DNA of 64,000 nt. Origin: Helianthus annuus (Eukaryota > Streptophyta > Magnoliopsida > Asterales > Asteraceae). Numbering within the stretch: position 1 is the stretch's first letter; each line of letters opens with the position of its first letter. Shown here piece after piece: positions 10,644 through 24,187 of this stretch. The DNA lies in contig NC_035433.2 of NCBI RefSeq assembly GCF_002127325.2, positions 13,488,111-13,552,110 of the forward strand. Direction: 5' to 3'. The translations under genes and the position numbers were made by a program. The notes beneath the pieces were generated by a model. The model saw only the letters and a program-made list of their open reading frames with translations. It made no database searches and was not told the origin of the DNA.

Positions 10644-13637
10644 TGTCACACCCCCAAAATACCACATGCGAAAACCCCCGCGGGGCGTGTGACGTACCAG
10701 GAGCCAAGCCACCAATCACATTGAACTCATAAATATATTTAAATAAAACTTTCATTCATTAACATAAAGGGTTACAAACATTACATATCATTCATTGTGT
10801 ACAGCGGAAGCAAAACTCATTTGTTAAGTGTTTAGTAAACCATGTGTACATAAATCATTTAGCTTGTGTTGAGATTCCATGTATCACGACCCATGACCAC
10901 TCCAGCATCCCAGACAGCAATTCCCAATGATACAAACCTACAACCTGCAAGCATGCAGACAAGTGTGTCAGACGACGCTGGTGAGTTCAAAGTTTTGTTA
11001 CCGAGTTTAGTTACCAGATATATGTATGAAACAGTTTAACGACTTGATTCGATGTTGTTATTAACTCGATTACCGTATGTGGCGACTAGATGTGAATGCC
11101 CAACCCCCAATGCCTCCATTTAGGCATTGGTCATGAGGTCAAGGTATCAAACAACCTTGAATAGATGTAAGGGGTCTTATATGTACACGATGTGAATGCC
11201 CAACCCCAATGCCTCTAACTAGGCATTGGTCATGAGGTCCAGGTAATTAGTTCACGCCCGTCCTTTCGGCCCGGTGTGAGGGTGCCAAACCTAATAGCGC
11301 TATCAACTAAATACCTCGTTGCTTCTTCAGCAACACGGTAGATGTATGGGGTCTTACATGATTTATACTGTGTTCAATAACCAACATCCCAAATAAACAG
11401 TTTACCCAGTATTCCCTTTAGAAATGTGTACCAGATGTCCCAAACCACCGGGACGCATGCTTAGAAAAGTGCAGTGAACTCACCTTGGTTTGCTCGGTAT
11501 GATTAGTTACTTGTTCACACTTAGTTAATCGAAGCCTATGGTGTTCATGTACACGTAATCAGTTTACATTCGCATGACTCGCGTATAAATTGTAATCATA
11601 TTGTGTTCAAGCAACAATCACCAAGTAGCACAAAAACAGTTATTCAACTCAAACAAATCCGAAATTCACATGTATGTTTCGTAACAGTGCTTAATAGTTA
11701 GGTGAGCTATTCATCATAAATATCACTCTACGTTACATAATATATATTCAGTTCACACATGTATTCACATCCTACGCATATCATACCACAACAATTAAGT
11801 ATTACACAACAGTTAACTGGGTTACTCCATTAATTTGTTTATCACAAGTTAACACCCTATTTAACTACCCCGTCAGATTCAACCATATGCTCATATCATG
11901 CGATGCTTACATGTATTCACAACAATCATTATTTACTCACACACACAATCAAGGTTATAGCTTATCATCATAATAACTATCTATCCTACCCTCCCATGAC
12001 CGATTACATGCATAAAGGATATTGTACTGACCTCATCGAATCACTACCCCATGCAAATCCTATCCCCATGATTATTAGGGTATCCATCACGTGAACAGCC
12101 CCTCCATGTGATGTTATGATCAACATTAGCGGCCCAATAGAATTACTTCTAGTTGCAATATTGACAAAATTACTTAATAATTGTCGGCTAAAGCATTGAT
12201 TCACGACAAATCTTATCTTAGTTTATAAACTCATCAGACCCTTTAGTTTATAACTCGGTGTTAATTAATCTTGATTTAGTTACGGCCCAAACCATGACCC
12301 ACTACTACTCATATTCATGCAATCTAATTTCATGTGTGTATACGATCCACTTTTTAGAATTCATCTATTTGATTTGTATGATCAATTCACAATAATAAAC
12401 AGTTTATCCCATAACCATTCATCCTTATTTACATTAAATCAACCAACAATGGTTACTTCACTACTTGATTTAAATTAACGATTATAACAGCCTTATTTAG
12501 GAACTCTATAACAATTATACATACCCAACTAATATTGATTCATAACAGCCAACTAATTTGTTCTAAACATCTCAAGCATGTTACCCGACTTATAGTATTA
12601 TATCATGTATTTAAACTCATAAATCACATATACCTTATTTAATTAACACCTACTCGAGCAGCTAATCACAACAAAAGAACTATGATAACAAAAAGAATGA
12701 TTCACTAACCGCACACTTGATCCAAAAGAATGATGTCTCGCGAGGGGGGGGGTCTGCTACTGCTGCCGTACATAATTTTGAAGGGATAGTAGGGTTTGCA
12801 AACTCTTAGGGGAAAACTGATGTGCCTAACAATATAATTATTGTTGCCCACATGCACTAGGTTTCGGCCCAATCAAGATAATCTACAAGTCTCCTCATAG
12901 GCCCAAAAGAGAAGTCCACATGCAGCCCATGTTTGTGTGATATGACTGTTTTGTGCGGTCCCACCACTAGCCGTCCAAGTTATGTTATTGTTGTTGACCT
13001 TTTGATCTTGTGCCCTCTACTGTCGTGATGATGATGATGTTTTATGTTGATGATGTCTGCCGCCAAATCTAGCATATATGCATATGCATATGCTATTATT
13101 TTATAACACTCCCAAAATTCCTTCCATGTGATGTTGCTGTAGATTCTTTGATGATGATCATAATTGTGAAGTCTTGGTCAATGTTCCCAATTAATTCATG
13201 TGTCCCCTTTAGGGTTTTATAATAAAATTACATGAATTTGGTGGAGACTTGTGCACTTAAGGGGGCTGAGTTGGGCTTGGTTTGGGTTCGAGTGAAGTTT
13301 GGGCCGAAAGCAGATGAACATAGGAGGGAGGGTTCGGCCCTTAGATCCAGTGTGCGACTATCAACATATGTCATGAACCTTTAGCGTCTAGCAACCCTTG
13401 CTATTTCGAATATACAACAAGTATACAATGACATGTTCAATAGTTCCCATAACAGTGACCAGTTCACAATGTACAACAGAACCTAAATAGAAATAACACG
13501 TGCGTAGAGAACCTGAGAAATCCGAGTTGTCACATCATCCCCAACTTGAAAGAAATTTCGTCCCGAAATTTAACAGGTAACCCAAAGCAGTCTGAATGTT
13601 AGATCAGGATGACTGTGGATTTTCCGCGAGTGTCACA
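10644..13637 (-). repeat. gypsy1 LTR, right (5') copy
   Basis: This is the partner of 1058-4050: 2994 bp with the same ends (TGTCACACCCCC...GAGTGTCACA). Immediately to its right the sequence changes to TTACGACCC, which continues another LTR family that can be followed intact at 60738. Near its right end it holds a second copy of the polypurine/edge motif (minus GGGGATGATGTGACA at about 13537-13550). High identity to its partner indicates a recent insertion or recent recombination. Confidence 0.9.
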
Positions 13638-14438
13638 TTACGACCCATTATGACCCGTTTAGGTAGCTTATGCTACTTTAACGCGTCGTTCGCGTAAAAC
13701 GCGTTTGGAACGCCTAACGTTGTGACCATAAGGTATAACCTCGGAAGGTTACAGCTATGGTCACCTAATGTGTTTGGTCGGATCCTAATGATCGACCAAA
13801 TGGGTCGGGTTCGAAAGTATAAGCGATTGTTTAGATCGCTTACCTTACGACCCTATATAAGCACTAAACTAAAAGTGACGAGCTAAGCATGATAGAACAT
13901 GCTTAACTAAGTTTAGAAAACAGGTTTGGTATCAAAACAAACGGTTTTGATACCTACGAGTAGTTTGGTTACACAATACACAAGAATGCGCATTTTGGCC
14001 GAAACTACGACTCGTCACTGAGCCTAGATAACATGGTAATCAGTAGGTATAGTCACTACGGACTATAACCATCGTGATCACGCTCACGTTATGATGTTCC
14101 AACGAACTTCGTGTTGACCATAGGCTGGTCAACGCAGAAAGTCAAACAAAGCTTGACTTTCGGACTCGAAAAGCGAATAAAAGAACGAAAGAACACTTAC
14201 GAAGGGTCCCCGAAAGCTAATCTCGATCCAGGAGCTCAGGTATGAAGCAAAGGCCTCAACTTAGAGCTTTAGATCAGAATTTGTGGGTTTTTAACCAAAA
14301 GGGGGGGGGGTATTTATAGGAAAAGCAAGACCGTTAGGATCATTTCTTGAATATCGTGCCATGATCCAATCCGTACACTTGTCGCAAAGTTGTGGTGGCT
14401 TATTTTGCCCCCACCATAGGGATTTGACACGTGGCGTT

Positions 14439-15455
14439 TTTTTTTGGGTAAAGGGTTACCCCGGTGATTTTATATATTCACAACTAACCAAAACAAGTTG
14501 TAAGGTAACATCCTTACTAGTTCAGTCATGAGACATACCCTCATGAAAGTAAACAAGGATAAACAACCAACAAGGAAAACAAAGCAAACCAAAGAAAACG
14601 ACCACTAGACCACAATCTAGACCCTCACGACACTAGACCAAATTAATTAACCGTTCTCCATAAGTAGATCAGCATCATGAATCTCCCATTTTTCCAGCAA
14701 CTCCCGAACTCTGGTTGTGTTCTTGAATCTGAGCCCCATCAACTTGTATCTGACACTATCTATCACGGCTTTAGAAATGATGTCCGGAGGCCTCGCATGG
14801 TTTTTGAACAAACGATTGTTTCTTTCCTGCCAAATAACATACATAGAGGCTGCAACTATCAACTTACACAGCAGGTTTGTCGCTGATTTCGAACGCGACC
14901 GATGCTTCAACCATTCCACAATCTCGGTCCATCGCGGCTCAACACTATCCATACCAACTTTAGGTCGGACCGTGCACCATATTTCCGAGGACAACTTGCA
15001 CTCAAAAAACAAGTGATCATGCGAATCCACGTTTTCATAGCATAAGAGGCAGCACATCATGTTCATATTTTTTCTCCGGGGATAGCTCCATTGCAAGATC
15101 TTATCTTGAGTTAGAAGCTTTCGTCGAACAATGAGCCACATCAAAAAGGCGTGCCGAGGAACACATTGAGAGAACCAAACAACACTCGCCCAATTCACCT
15201 CCTGCTCCCTAGCCCGAACCGAATTCCAGACCCCTGAAGAGGAGTACTCGCTAAGCTTGTCACCATCCCTCCACAACAGCCGATCCTGGTTATTCACGTT
15301 CCGTTGCATGAGATCTAATTGTATAAGCACCGGATAAGTATCTCTCCATGCATCTGGCCATAACCAGGAGCCCTCTGTATGAACATCCGCCACTCTAGCA
15401 TTCAGCGAGAAACCCTCTCTGGTTATAACTCTAGGAGTCAGAAAATTGCATAAGA
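14439..15455 (-). mobile_element. LINE-D: 5'-truncated L1-type LINE
   Basis: It is flanked by a 17-bp duplication ATTTGACACGTGGCGTT (14422-14438 and 15456-15472). On the minus strand it holds the end of ORF2, a ~200-bp 3' UTR, and the conserved end ATCACCGGGGTAACCCTTTA plus CCC and a poly(A) run. It represents the ORF2-bearing partner family whose 3' end the ORF1-only copies share. Confidence 0.9.
14647..15393 (-). pseudogene. LINE-D ORF2 C-terminus, zf-RVT domain
   Basis: This is a 248-codon open frame whose first Met is arbitrary; the frame is cut by the 5' truncation at 15455. Residues ~50-145 match the zinc-binding region after the reverse transcriptase of plant LINEs: SVVWFSQCVPRHAFLMWLI, then CCLLCYENVDSHDHLFFEC and EIW. 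The C-terminal stretch WQERNNRLFKNHARPPDII is typical of the very end of plant LINE ORF2. It lacks endonuclease and RT, so it is not functional alone. Confidence 0.85.
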
Positions 15456-16427
15456 ATTTGACACGTGGCGTTGCCCTTTGGGTGATCGAAAGGCCATTGC
15501 AAGTGGATCAAAACATTGAATCTGGTCTGTAAGTCTGATGCGGCCCGCGTCAGGATTCACACAAAACTCAGGCGGGCCGCCTGGCCTTGTCTGATCCGCA
15601 CAAACTTTCAGAAATGACAGTTTTAGTCCCTGTTGCATATTTAAGCCATTTCCAACACTTCTAAGGCCCGTAAAGCCAACTTTAAGGCCCTAAAATGATG
15701 CCTAAACATTGTGGACATGAAACATGCTCAAAAATATGCCGGATGTCAGTTCGTTTGGTCGTACGAATGCGATGTTCGCTTAATTACGACGGAATGCGCA
15801 TAAGCGCGAAAAACGATCCAAATTGCGCGACGAATGGATTTTTCTCATGCCAAACACTAAGGCATAATATAAGGATGCTTACATAAATTTTTGGATGTCC
15901 GGATGTATTCAGAATGTAAGTTATGCGCGAAAGTGCAAACTTGTGCACTTTTTGACGCTTTTAGTCCCTGAATGACCCAAAAGTTTATTTTAGCACACCA
16001 AACCCCTCAAAGCCTATTTCTAAGCTATCTGAAGGATATTTATGGTATGTTTAACTCATGGTCATGTTCCGTAATGTCTGTTACAGTTCAAATCGGCATA
16101 CTTTCGCAGTTTGTCGAATTTAGTCTCTGTAAGCGATTTAACTTGTTTTTGTCATACCAAAGCCTTCAAAACTTATTTCTAAGTTATGTAAAGGTTATTT
16201 AAGGTATGTTAAGCCTATTTCACTATTCCAGAGTGTTCGTTGGATTAAACTGGTTATTTTTACGCATCAGAGCGCGTATAACCCTCTAGAAAGCGATTTA
16301 AAGCTTAAAATCGAACAAGAGTTGATATGTGCAAATGATACACATATTTTTACAAATCCCAAGTATGAAATACAATATTTCATTAGTTTGGCATTTGTTT
16401 GATGGTTGAAGTGACACAGGTGTCACA

Positions 16428-18780
16428 AAAATCACAGAACCCTTAGTGTTGAACAGACAAAACTGATTATAAAGACAGATTTGTAAATGTTTTTAAAATC
16501 AAAAGTGTCTAAGTTTTGTCATCTTGAGGGGGAGAAAACTTAAAAGAAAAATGTGAAGCAGTAATGGATTGAAGTGATTCTCATCGGTCGGTTAATGTTT
16601 CTTTCTTTAAAATCTAAATTTTCTTGAGAAAAATACAAAAACATATTAAAAAACAAAAAGTACAAAAACATGAAAAAACATAAAGAGTTTTTGTGTAAAT
16701 AGAGGAAATGATAGTACATCAATGGACTATCATAGTATGCTAAGGAAATGTAGTGTTTAAAAAGTTTAAACGGATCTCACTGATGATGTGCCAGTAGGCT
16801 TCACACATTCAGTAAATTGTATTTGAGATATAAACATAAAGAAAAACTTCTTAATTAGTGGCTTAACATCTCTCGGATATATGGTCTTAGTACACAGTAA
16901 TTTCGTTTGATAGATTGTCAGATTCTAAGATACTAGGTCTTTAAAGATAATTGATATGTGGGGTATTATACAAGTTCTTCTGATTTTTCAGTAGCAATGG
17001 CCTAAAACTTGTAGAATACTTTTGCGTTTAAACCCAAAAACTGCAGCAAATTGAAAGTATCGAAAGATCTAACAATTGCAGTACAAAAGATTCCAAAATT
17101 GGAACACCACTTTTAAGTCGAGCCTTCATCTCGCTGTCGGTACGGTGGTATTAACCTGAGCTCTCAAGGTCTCGCACAACCCAGATACAGATATCAATTA
17201 GATATATTTACCTGTAAGATGAAATCCAGGGAATCTTGATACGGGAGTATATTCTGAGGTAGGAAACACTATTAAGTCAAGTTCTAATGCATCTAACTGA
17301 CATATCTCAAAGCAGTTGAGAAATGTGTAGAGGTTTAAGTGGATCAGTATACTCACAATCTAAGTGAATCTGTTTAGAACTTAAAGTTTAATCAAGATCA
17401 ATGGTACTAGTGATATGTCTCAAAAACTGATATGATCCTCTAGACACAAACTGATAAAAATATGTCTGTAAATATGTTTGTACATAGTGGATTTCATTTC
17501 ATCAAACCAAAAAGATTTTATGTTCATGATTAGTTTCGACCACTGATGATTCAAAGCTGATTTTCAAAATCTAAAGCTGCTGAACAAAATTTGAAGTGAA
17601 AAATTGTTCTGAAATGATAAAATTTGATTAATTTGAAACTTACATTTGATAAAGACATTAGTTTGTTCACAAAATGTTCAACCAGGGTCATTAATTTGAA
17701 CTTGGTAGATAAATCGGGTAATTAAGGTCATTAATTTGGATTTCATTAACTAAGAAGGTTAAAACTGATAGAATGATTAAAATTTGAAATTTTGAGAATC
17801 TGATAAATGTTTGATTTGGAAAATTTAAAATTTTGAATCTGAATTGTTTATTTGAATGTTTAGAAGAATGAACAGAAAGCAAAGAGAAAGGAAGTAGCAG
17901 AACAAAAAGTTGAACAAAGAACAGAAAGCTCCAAGAAAGGGGGGGTTTGCTTATATTCAATGTTTATTATTCAAGATTAAAGTGAAGACTAGATTATTGA
18001 TAATGTCTGAAGATCTAGAATGTTAAAGCTCATGTTATAACATATCTTATTATTCAACACAAGTTCATGGGAAAATCAAAACATATTCATCAAGACATGT
18101 TCTAATATCATATTACATGCCAAAATTTTCTGTTTTAATTTAGATTTATATTGTATGCTTTGATCACACTCAAAATTGCCATTTTTACGCCTATAATGAC
18201 CACATTAGTAATCCAAATCATCTTGACCATATTCCACACTTATCATCTGACTTTTATAGACAAAGTCATGTTTTTATCAACATACTTTCAATTTTTGGGT
18301 AATGGGTTACCCCGATGATTTTATATCATATCAATAAAAACAAGTAGGAAGGCTGAAATACCCCCTAGTTCTCTTGGTGGCATACCACCAAAGAGGAAAC
18401 AAGAACACAACCAAAAAATTAGACAACTATTACATTTCTTCTAACAATGGTCATCAAAGGTCTCAACCCCCCGCACGTTCCACTTCTCCAAAAACCTGTT
18501 GACATTGGCACTGGCTTTGTACTTGAAAGAGAGCAATTTTGTTCGGACCGTATGCAAAATAAGTTCCACAATTTGTTCCGGCGATCTAAGTTGGTTGTTG
18601 AAAAATCTAGCATTCCTTTCCATCCAAACATACTTTCAATTCCACATAAATCATTCATTTAGCATAGTTATAATCACTTTTTACCCCATTTTAAGCCTGA
18701 TTTACAAAACTACAAGCTTCCAAGTCATGAATATCATAAAATTTAGGTAAGACCTGATTATTATGACCACAATACTAACA
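16428..18780. other. AT-rich retroelement-like spacer
   Basis: No coding region is supported. A polypurine-like GAGGGGGAGAAAAC lies at 16528-16541. The stretch around 16920-17250 (a 'gggtcttta'-like start, 'cagatac', 'tctcgctgtcggta') loosely resembles 35680-36000 after the sirevirus pol. It could be an old sirevirus-type post-pol fragment, but the match by eye is weak. LINE-E is inserted near its right end. From 18781 it gives way abruptly to the gypsy2 LTR. Confidence 0.35.
18294..18626 (-). mobile_element. LINE-E: short 5'-truncated LINE
   Basis: It is flanked by a 15-bp duplication AACATACTTTCAATT (18279-18293 and 18627-18641). The minus strand ends ATCATCGGGGTAACCCATTA then CCC and a short A run: the GGGTAA/TTACCC stem is kept while the loop changes from CCCT to CCCA. 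The frame 18441-18623 encodes the extreme C-terminus of ORF2 (ERNARFFNNQLRSPEQI ... FLEKWNV), collinear with the end of LINE-D. Confidence 0.88.
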
Positions 18781-19768
18781 TAATATGAGTTGGTGGTGTG
18801 AACTTGTGTATAACTAGGAATACATGATACGAAATGACAATGACTGATATCTATGTGGAAAACTGTTACGTGTTATGTGTATTTCTGGCATGTTACCGGT
18901 TTGATGATGTGTGTGTTATTTGTACGCCATGTGTGAAATGTGGATGAAAAATAAGTGAGTAATGTGCATACGGTACTGACTATGTTTGGTAACCATGGTA
19001 GGACGGGTAACTTATCATACCAAGCAATCTAAGGTGAGTTCATTACTTTTGAGCATGCGTCCCGGTGGTTGGGACAGTCAGTGGGTATCCCGGGGAGGGA
19101 TAAATCTTTTGGGTAAAACTGGGATGTTGGATAATATTCTCACTCTCTATCTCTTAAGTCCCATCTTTTGCTATCGTGGGTAGTAGCGGGGTATTAGTTG
19201 GTAGCGCTACTTAGGTTTGGCACCCTCACCCCGTTCCTGAGAGAGGGCGTGTGTGAACTAATGACCCAGTCGGGCCCAATGCTTTGATAGGAGCACTGGG
19301 GAACGGGCAAAACATACATTAGGAGCCGTCTTGTTCAGTATCGAGATATTATCAACATTACTCTCGAATTTAAATTCAATGGATTAAACTAAACACTTGG
19401 TAACTAACGTTTTCGTAAAACTATGAACTCACCAGCGTTGTCTGATACACGTGTGTGCATGCTCGCAGGTTATAGATATGTGGATCATGGGAACTTGCTG
19501 TCTGGGATGCTGGAGTGGTCATGGGTCGAGATACATGGAAACTTGAAATGAGATTGCTGGTTATATACACTTGGGATTTGGTTAAACTTTGTATTATGCT
19601 TCCGCTAAACATAACGGATTATAAATTATGATTTGTAACACTTATTTGAAAAGAATGAAAGCTTTTTAGTTGAAATCTTGTTATGAGTTCAATGTGATTA
19701 GTGGCTAGATCCTGGTACGTCACACGCCTCGCGGAGGATTCCGCATGTGGTATTTTGGGGGTGTGACA
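18781..19768 (+). repeat. gypsy2 5' LTR, truncated
   Basis: It aligns with 25662-26668 of the 3' LTR and ends at GGGGGTGTGACA just before a primer site. The first ~1.33 kb of the LTR is missing. Differences from the 3' LTR are scattered, and 20 bases are missing near 18995 compared with 25880-25920. This pair is clearly more diverged than the gypsy1 pair. Confidence 0.85.
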
Positions 19769-19771
19769 GTT

Positions 19772-19789
19772 TGGTATCAGAGCCACTGG
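19772..19789 (+). promoter_or_regulatory. tRNA-iMet primer binding site of gypsy2
   Basis: TGGTATCAGAGCCACTGG follows the LTR end (19768) after three bases. It is identical to the gypsy1 site. Confidence 0.92.
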
Positions 19790-21191
19790 TTATAGTGAAC
19801 TTGGTTTTAAAACGATTTTATAAAACCAGACTATAACCGAACAGATCCGAAATCGACCATGACACTCAGCACCAGATAGCAAGGTTCGTCTCTCGTTTAT
19901 TCATTGCACAGCATGACTAGTGAACACTTACATATGATATTGCATGTGATTGCACGTTTAGCACAACAGTATGAATTCATGTATTACTTGCATGTGTTAT
20001 GTGACTGATAGGGCGGTGTTTCCCTAAATATTCATGACTTACGTTTCGTGATGCTCTTTGTTTGCTACTCGAGTTTGGGGAACCATTTGACATGAGTTAG
20101 GAGGAACTGAGATGAGCATGCAAATCGCAATATTATTGTGGGTGCACACATAATAATAATGTGGGGTGCATGTAAGTCCCAGTGAGGCTTAACAAGTGAA
20201 AAAGGGGTTCTGCTCTGTTATGTGATCAATGTGAAACGCAACAGTCTATAGGAGTCATAGCAGCGATTGTCTCCTACTCGAACATGATCTTTTCACTCCT
20301 TTCTGAATCCTTACGAATCTCAATGCTATCAAGTATTACTTGAACACACATCTGAATGCCTAGCGAACCAGGTAGAATGCTAAGTGCTTGCACGAACGCC
20401 CTTAAGTTGGTTAATACCTTTCTCGCTTCTCTTCGTTTGCTGGAACTTAACGTATTGACACTTAGACCCCGAAGTGCGATCACTTCTGTAACACTCTAGC
20501 AACATAACGTGTATCACTCCACCAACTTGTCAGATCGAGGGGCAAGAGGATGATCGTAGTGTCTCACCGACTTCAGTATTAGGACGGCCTTGATTCCTGG
20601 CAACGGGCAGCAACAAATTGATTTCAAACGAACTCTTAACCCTAGTCAGCGACTCATTGGAGTCAACCCTTATGAATCAATCGGGACATAAGCGATGACA
20701 ACAGATTATAGTGTGAAATGTGTAACGGCAGCACAATGAGTAACGCCTTAGGACGTGGCACGGAAATGTGACAAGACGGACTTTGTCGGTGAAAGATCGT
20801 AGGGTTCCGTTTCAAGCTACGACATTAGAGGCAACAGTCACGGCGACATCAAGGAACTCATAGTCGTAGCTTACAGTGTGGAATCAAAGGAGACTTCGAC
20901 AAGGATTGAATGTTGTTAAGTCAAATGTCGACAACCCAGGGAGCAATGGTAGTGTTGGAAAATCCTAGTAATTGTAACAACAACACTAGTAATGGTGTTC
21001 GTGGAAGGGCCTCTAAGAATGGCATAGGCGACGCCAGGTATGACAACAACATGGTGGCTAGTATGAGTGGCTAATCGTTTCGTCTCTGTCCCGTTAACCC
21101 TGATGCTTCTTGAATCCGAATCTGTTGTGGAATCGGCTGATGGCAAGACAATCGGAACCTCATAAGTTTGTAGGGATGCAAACTCGACCTT

Positions 21192-21401
21192 GTGGGACAA
21201 GTGTTCGACATCGACCTCTCTTCTGCTATCCTTGATGGCTTCGATGCAGTAGTTAGTGTGGATTGGTTATCCAGATATCGCGCAGATACACCCTGTAAGG
21301 AGAAAACTTTGCATATCCCTCTCCCTAGTGGAGAATCGTCGCCTGACCTAAGGTGTCAGAGTAGTGTAAAGATTACCATCATGTCAACAATGAAGGCCTA
21401 G
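21192..21401 (+). pseudogene. gypsy2 protease-like fragment
   Basis: MGQVFDIDLSSAILDGFDAV followed by VDWLSRYRAD and a CKEKTLHIPLPSGE segment matches the retropepsin-like domain preceding RT in plant gypsy elements. It is better preserved than the gypsy1 counterpart (9030-9215). Confidence 0.75.
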
Positions 21402-21589
21402 AAGTGTCTACGGAGGGATTACCCCACTATAGTAGCAACCTTTAGTAATGATAAGGCTAAGGAAAAGAGGATCGAGGATCCACCAGATGTTCGTGATTAC
21501 TCTCAGTGTGCTACCCGAGGAACTTTCAGGATTACTTCCACAACTGTTAGACATAATCTCAAACTGATCTCACAACCAGAGGCAGCCTT

Positions 21590-22330
21590 GATTTCTCGTA
21601 CTCCATATTGTCTGGCGCCTGGAGAATTGCAAGAACTGTCCAATCAACTTCAGGAAATTACAGGATGGGAGTCTTATAGATCTAGCTCCTCGTTTTGGGG
21701 AAACGAGCTCTACTGTGGAAACGAAGGACGAGTCCTTTCGTACATGTACAGACTACCACAAGGTGGCAACCATAGACCGTCACCCTCTATCTCGCGTCCA
21801 TGACCTTCTTGACCCACTATAATGATCAAGATTCTATCTGGAAACAGACTTAAGAGCGGACTGTCATTTGATGGAAGACCATGGGGAGGATAATTCCTAA
21901 CACGGCGTTGCAGACCCAGTACGGCCACTTCGATTTTCTGTTCAAGCTATTTCAGTATCCAACACCCCAGCAGCCTCAGAGATCGCATGAGTAGTATGCA
22001 TCAACCTCATTTCGCCAGATTCGTTGACCGCATTTATCTATGATGTTTAGAATCACTAACAGGGTAAAGAAACACCATAAGCGGCACCTGTATTATGTCC
22101 TAGAGCTCCTAGGGGAATAGCAACTCCACACGAAGTCTACCTGAGTGTGACTTCAGGATTTGGGCGATGCACCTTCATGGTCGCTTAGTCAACGAAGTGG
22201 TGGGAATACATGCAGATCTCGCTAAAGACCCATTTCATTAGATATTGATCGGCACCGGATAGTCCATCGGGGTACGGTAATTTCTGGGCCTAGCTGGATA
22301 CTATCGTAGATTCATCACAGGATTTTCAAG
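21590..22330 (+). pseudogene. gypsy2 reverse transcriptase remnant
   Basis: ELQELSNQLQEITGW at about 21625-21670 aligns with the gypsy1 fragment ELSNRLKELMDRSF. Further pieces ('gggtacggtaatttctgggcctagctggatactatcgtag' region, 22270-22310, matching the F-L-G-L-A-G-Y-Y-R motif after RT) confirm the order. It is full of stops and frameshifts. Confidence 0.65.
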
Positions 22331-22469
22331 GATTTCGCAGCTCTAATCTCTTGAGCCCAGCAGGGTGCTGAGTATTTGTGGGAGATAAACAGGAGAATGT
22401 CTTTTCAGCCTTGAAACCCAACACTACAATGCACTGGGCACCGTCTTTACCCAAGGGTACGGTGACTTA

Positions 22470-22733
22470 ATGGTATATCACGGTGGTTCGAATCAGAGTC
22501 CCAGTTACACACTAATGCAACACGAGAAGGTGATAGCTTACGTAGTAGACTTACAAGAAGAATTGCACGAGCCACAACCTGCGGTGGAAACCATGGTCTT
22601 TGGATTTAAGTTGGAGGCATTACTTGGACGGTACCAAATGTACTACTTAGACCGATCACAAGAGCCTCCTGTGTACCCTTGTTTCGGAAGAGCTAAGCAT
22701 GTGATAGCATCGCTGGATGGAACTTTGGAATGA
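22470..22733 (+). pseudogene. gypsy2 RNase H remnant
   Basis: The frame has LMQHEKVIAYVVDLQEELHE and AVETMVFGFKLEALLGRYQM, a damaged RNase H. It shares the same corrupted segments with gypsy1 at 7698-8009. Downstream, the H-H-C-C integrase finger is not readable. Confidence 0.75.
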
Positions 22734-24187
22734 TTTCGACTATGAAAGCTGAACGAGCACGAGCTTTGCGGTTCACCATCGCCTCTAGCCTACTCGATCA
22801 GATTTGCCCTGTTCAAACCGAAGCACTGAAGGGAGAGGATTCTCATGTTGAGCCCATACAGGGCGTGGAGGAGCAACACTTGGCAAGTTGGACGATGTTC
22901 GCTGCTTCATGGAATGCATATGGATTCCACTATACGGCAACTGTAGGAAATTTGTGTTGAGTAAAGCACACCGGCCTCGATGATTTAGTAGAATTGTAAG
23001 TCTTGTATTGATGACCATGCAGGAAGGCCCACGTAGCACTATATGTGAACGAAGTTTGACTTGTGCGAAAGCCAAGGTGGAACATCAGAAACCTTCTGGT
23101 TTGTGTCAGTAATCTGAAACACCCATTTGGAGGATTGGAACAGACTGCTTGTCACTGGTCTACCTAAAACTCAGAACGGAAACAGCATCACCTGGGTGAT
23201 CGTTGATTGTCTCACGTTACCAGTACACCCTTTTGCAATCAAGGAAACTGACGAGTCTTCACAGTTGTGAATGTTCCTCTGAGAGAGGCGGCTTTTAGAC
23301 ATGAGGTGCCAACTCCTGTTACCTTTGATTTTGAGCTATACCTTATTTATGGCAGGCAATATGCAACACCCTTGGCTCACATCTAGGCATGAGCATTACT
23401 TATCCCTGTAGGACAACCGGGCAGAGTAACGAACCATCCTGACACACGGAGACATGATGCGACCATATGCGTGATTGGCTCTAGTAAACATTTGGGAAGA
23501 ACACTTATCTTTGGGTAAGCTCTACTGCAGCCGTTTTCGTATTGGTATGCATACAGCTCTGTTTGAGGCATTGCAGGGATGATAACGCCAACCTCATCAT
23601 GGACGGAGGTGGATGACAACCTAATCACGGGTCCAGGACTTGCACCCGAAACACTTGGTAAGATTATTTAGATTAGAAATCGGTTGGCGGCAACGCGTGA
23701 CCGTCAGGAAAGTTGATAAGCTTAGTAAATACTGGGAGTTCGTTGTAGGCAATCGCATCATGTTGAAAGTCTCACCCTAGGAGGGTGTGGTACGCTTGGG
23801 AAGCGTGGCAAGCTTAATTTACGTTACGTTGAGTCATTCAAAATTCTGGAAAGAATCAGTCACGTGGCCTACAAACTCGAGTTACCTGACGAACCGAGTA
23901 ATGTTCAACGTGTCATTTATGTCTCGAATCTAAGAAGTGTTGTTAGATGAAACACTTGTGATGCCCCTACTAGCGCCTAAGGTTAACGACAAATTGCAGT
24001 TGTCAAGGTATCTACTGAAAGCGTGAGTCAGGAAGTTGAGAATTGTTAACATAATCAGATTCTAATCGCGAGAGTCCGTTGGAACTCAAGATGTGGACCG
24101 GAGTATCCACGTAGGAGCGCAAAGATTAGACGAAGCTCTAGTATCCTCGATTGTTCAAACGGTCGAAGAAACTCCTGAAGTCACTAG

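Larger units (their letters stand above)
13638..16427 (-). repeat. LTR of a third gypsy-type family, copy 1 (partial)
   Basis: 13638-14421 plus 15473-16262 aligns with 60738-62450 at roughly 90% identity, with LINE-D inserted in the middle. On the minus strand it starts TGTGACACCTG (16427) and has a TATAAATA box at about 14310-14318 in a G/C-run context, matching 61572-61580 in copy 2. Copy 2 has about 155 extra bases near 60810-60965. The left (3') part of this copy is replaced by gypsy1, which therefore inserted here or recombined. No coding capacity is seen. Confidence 0.75.
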
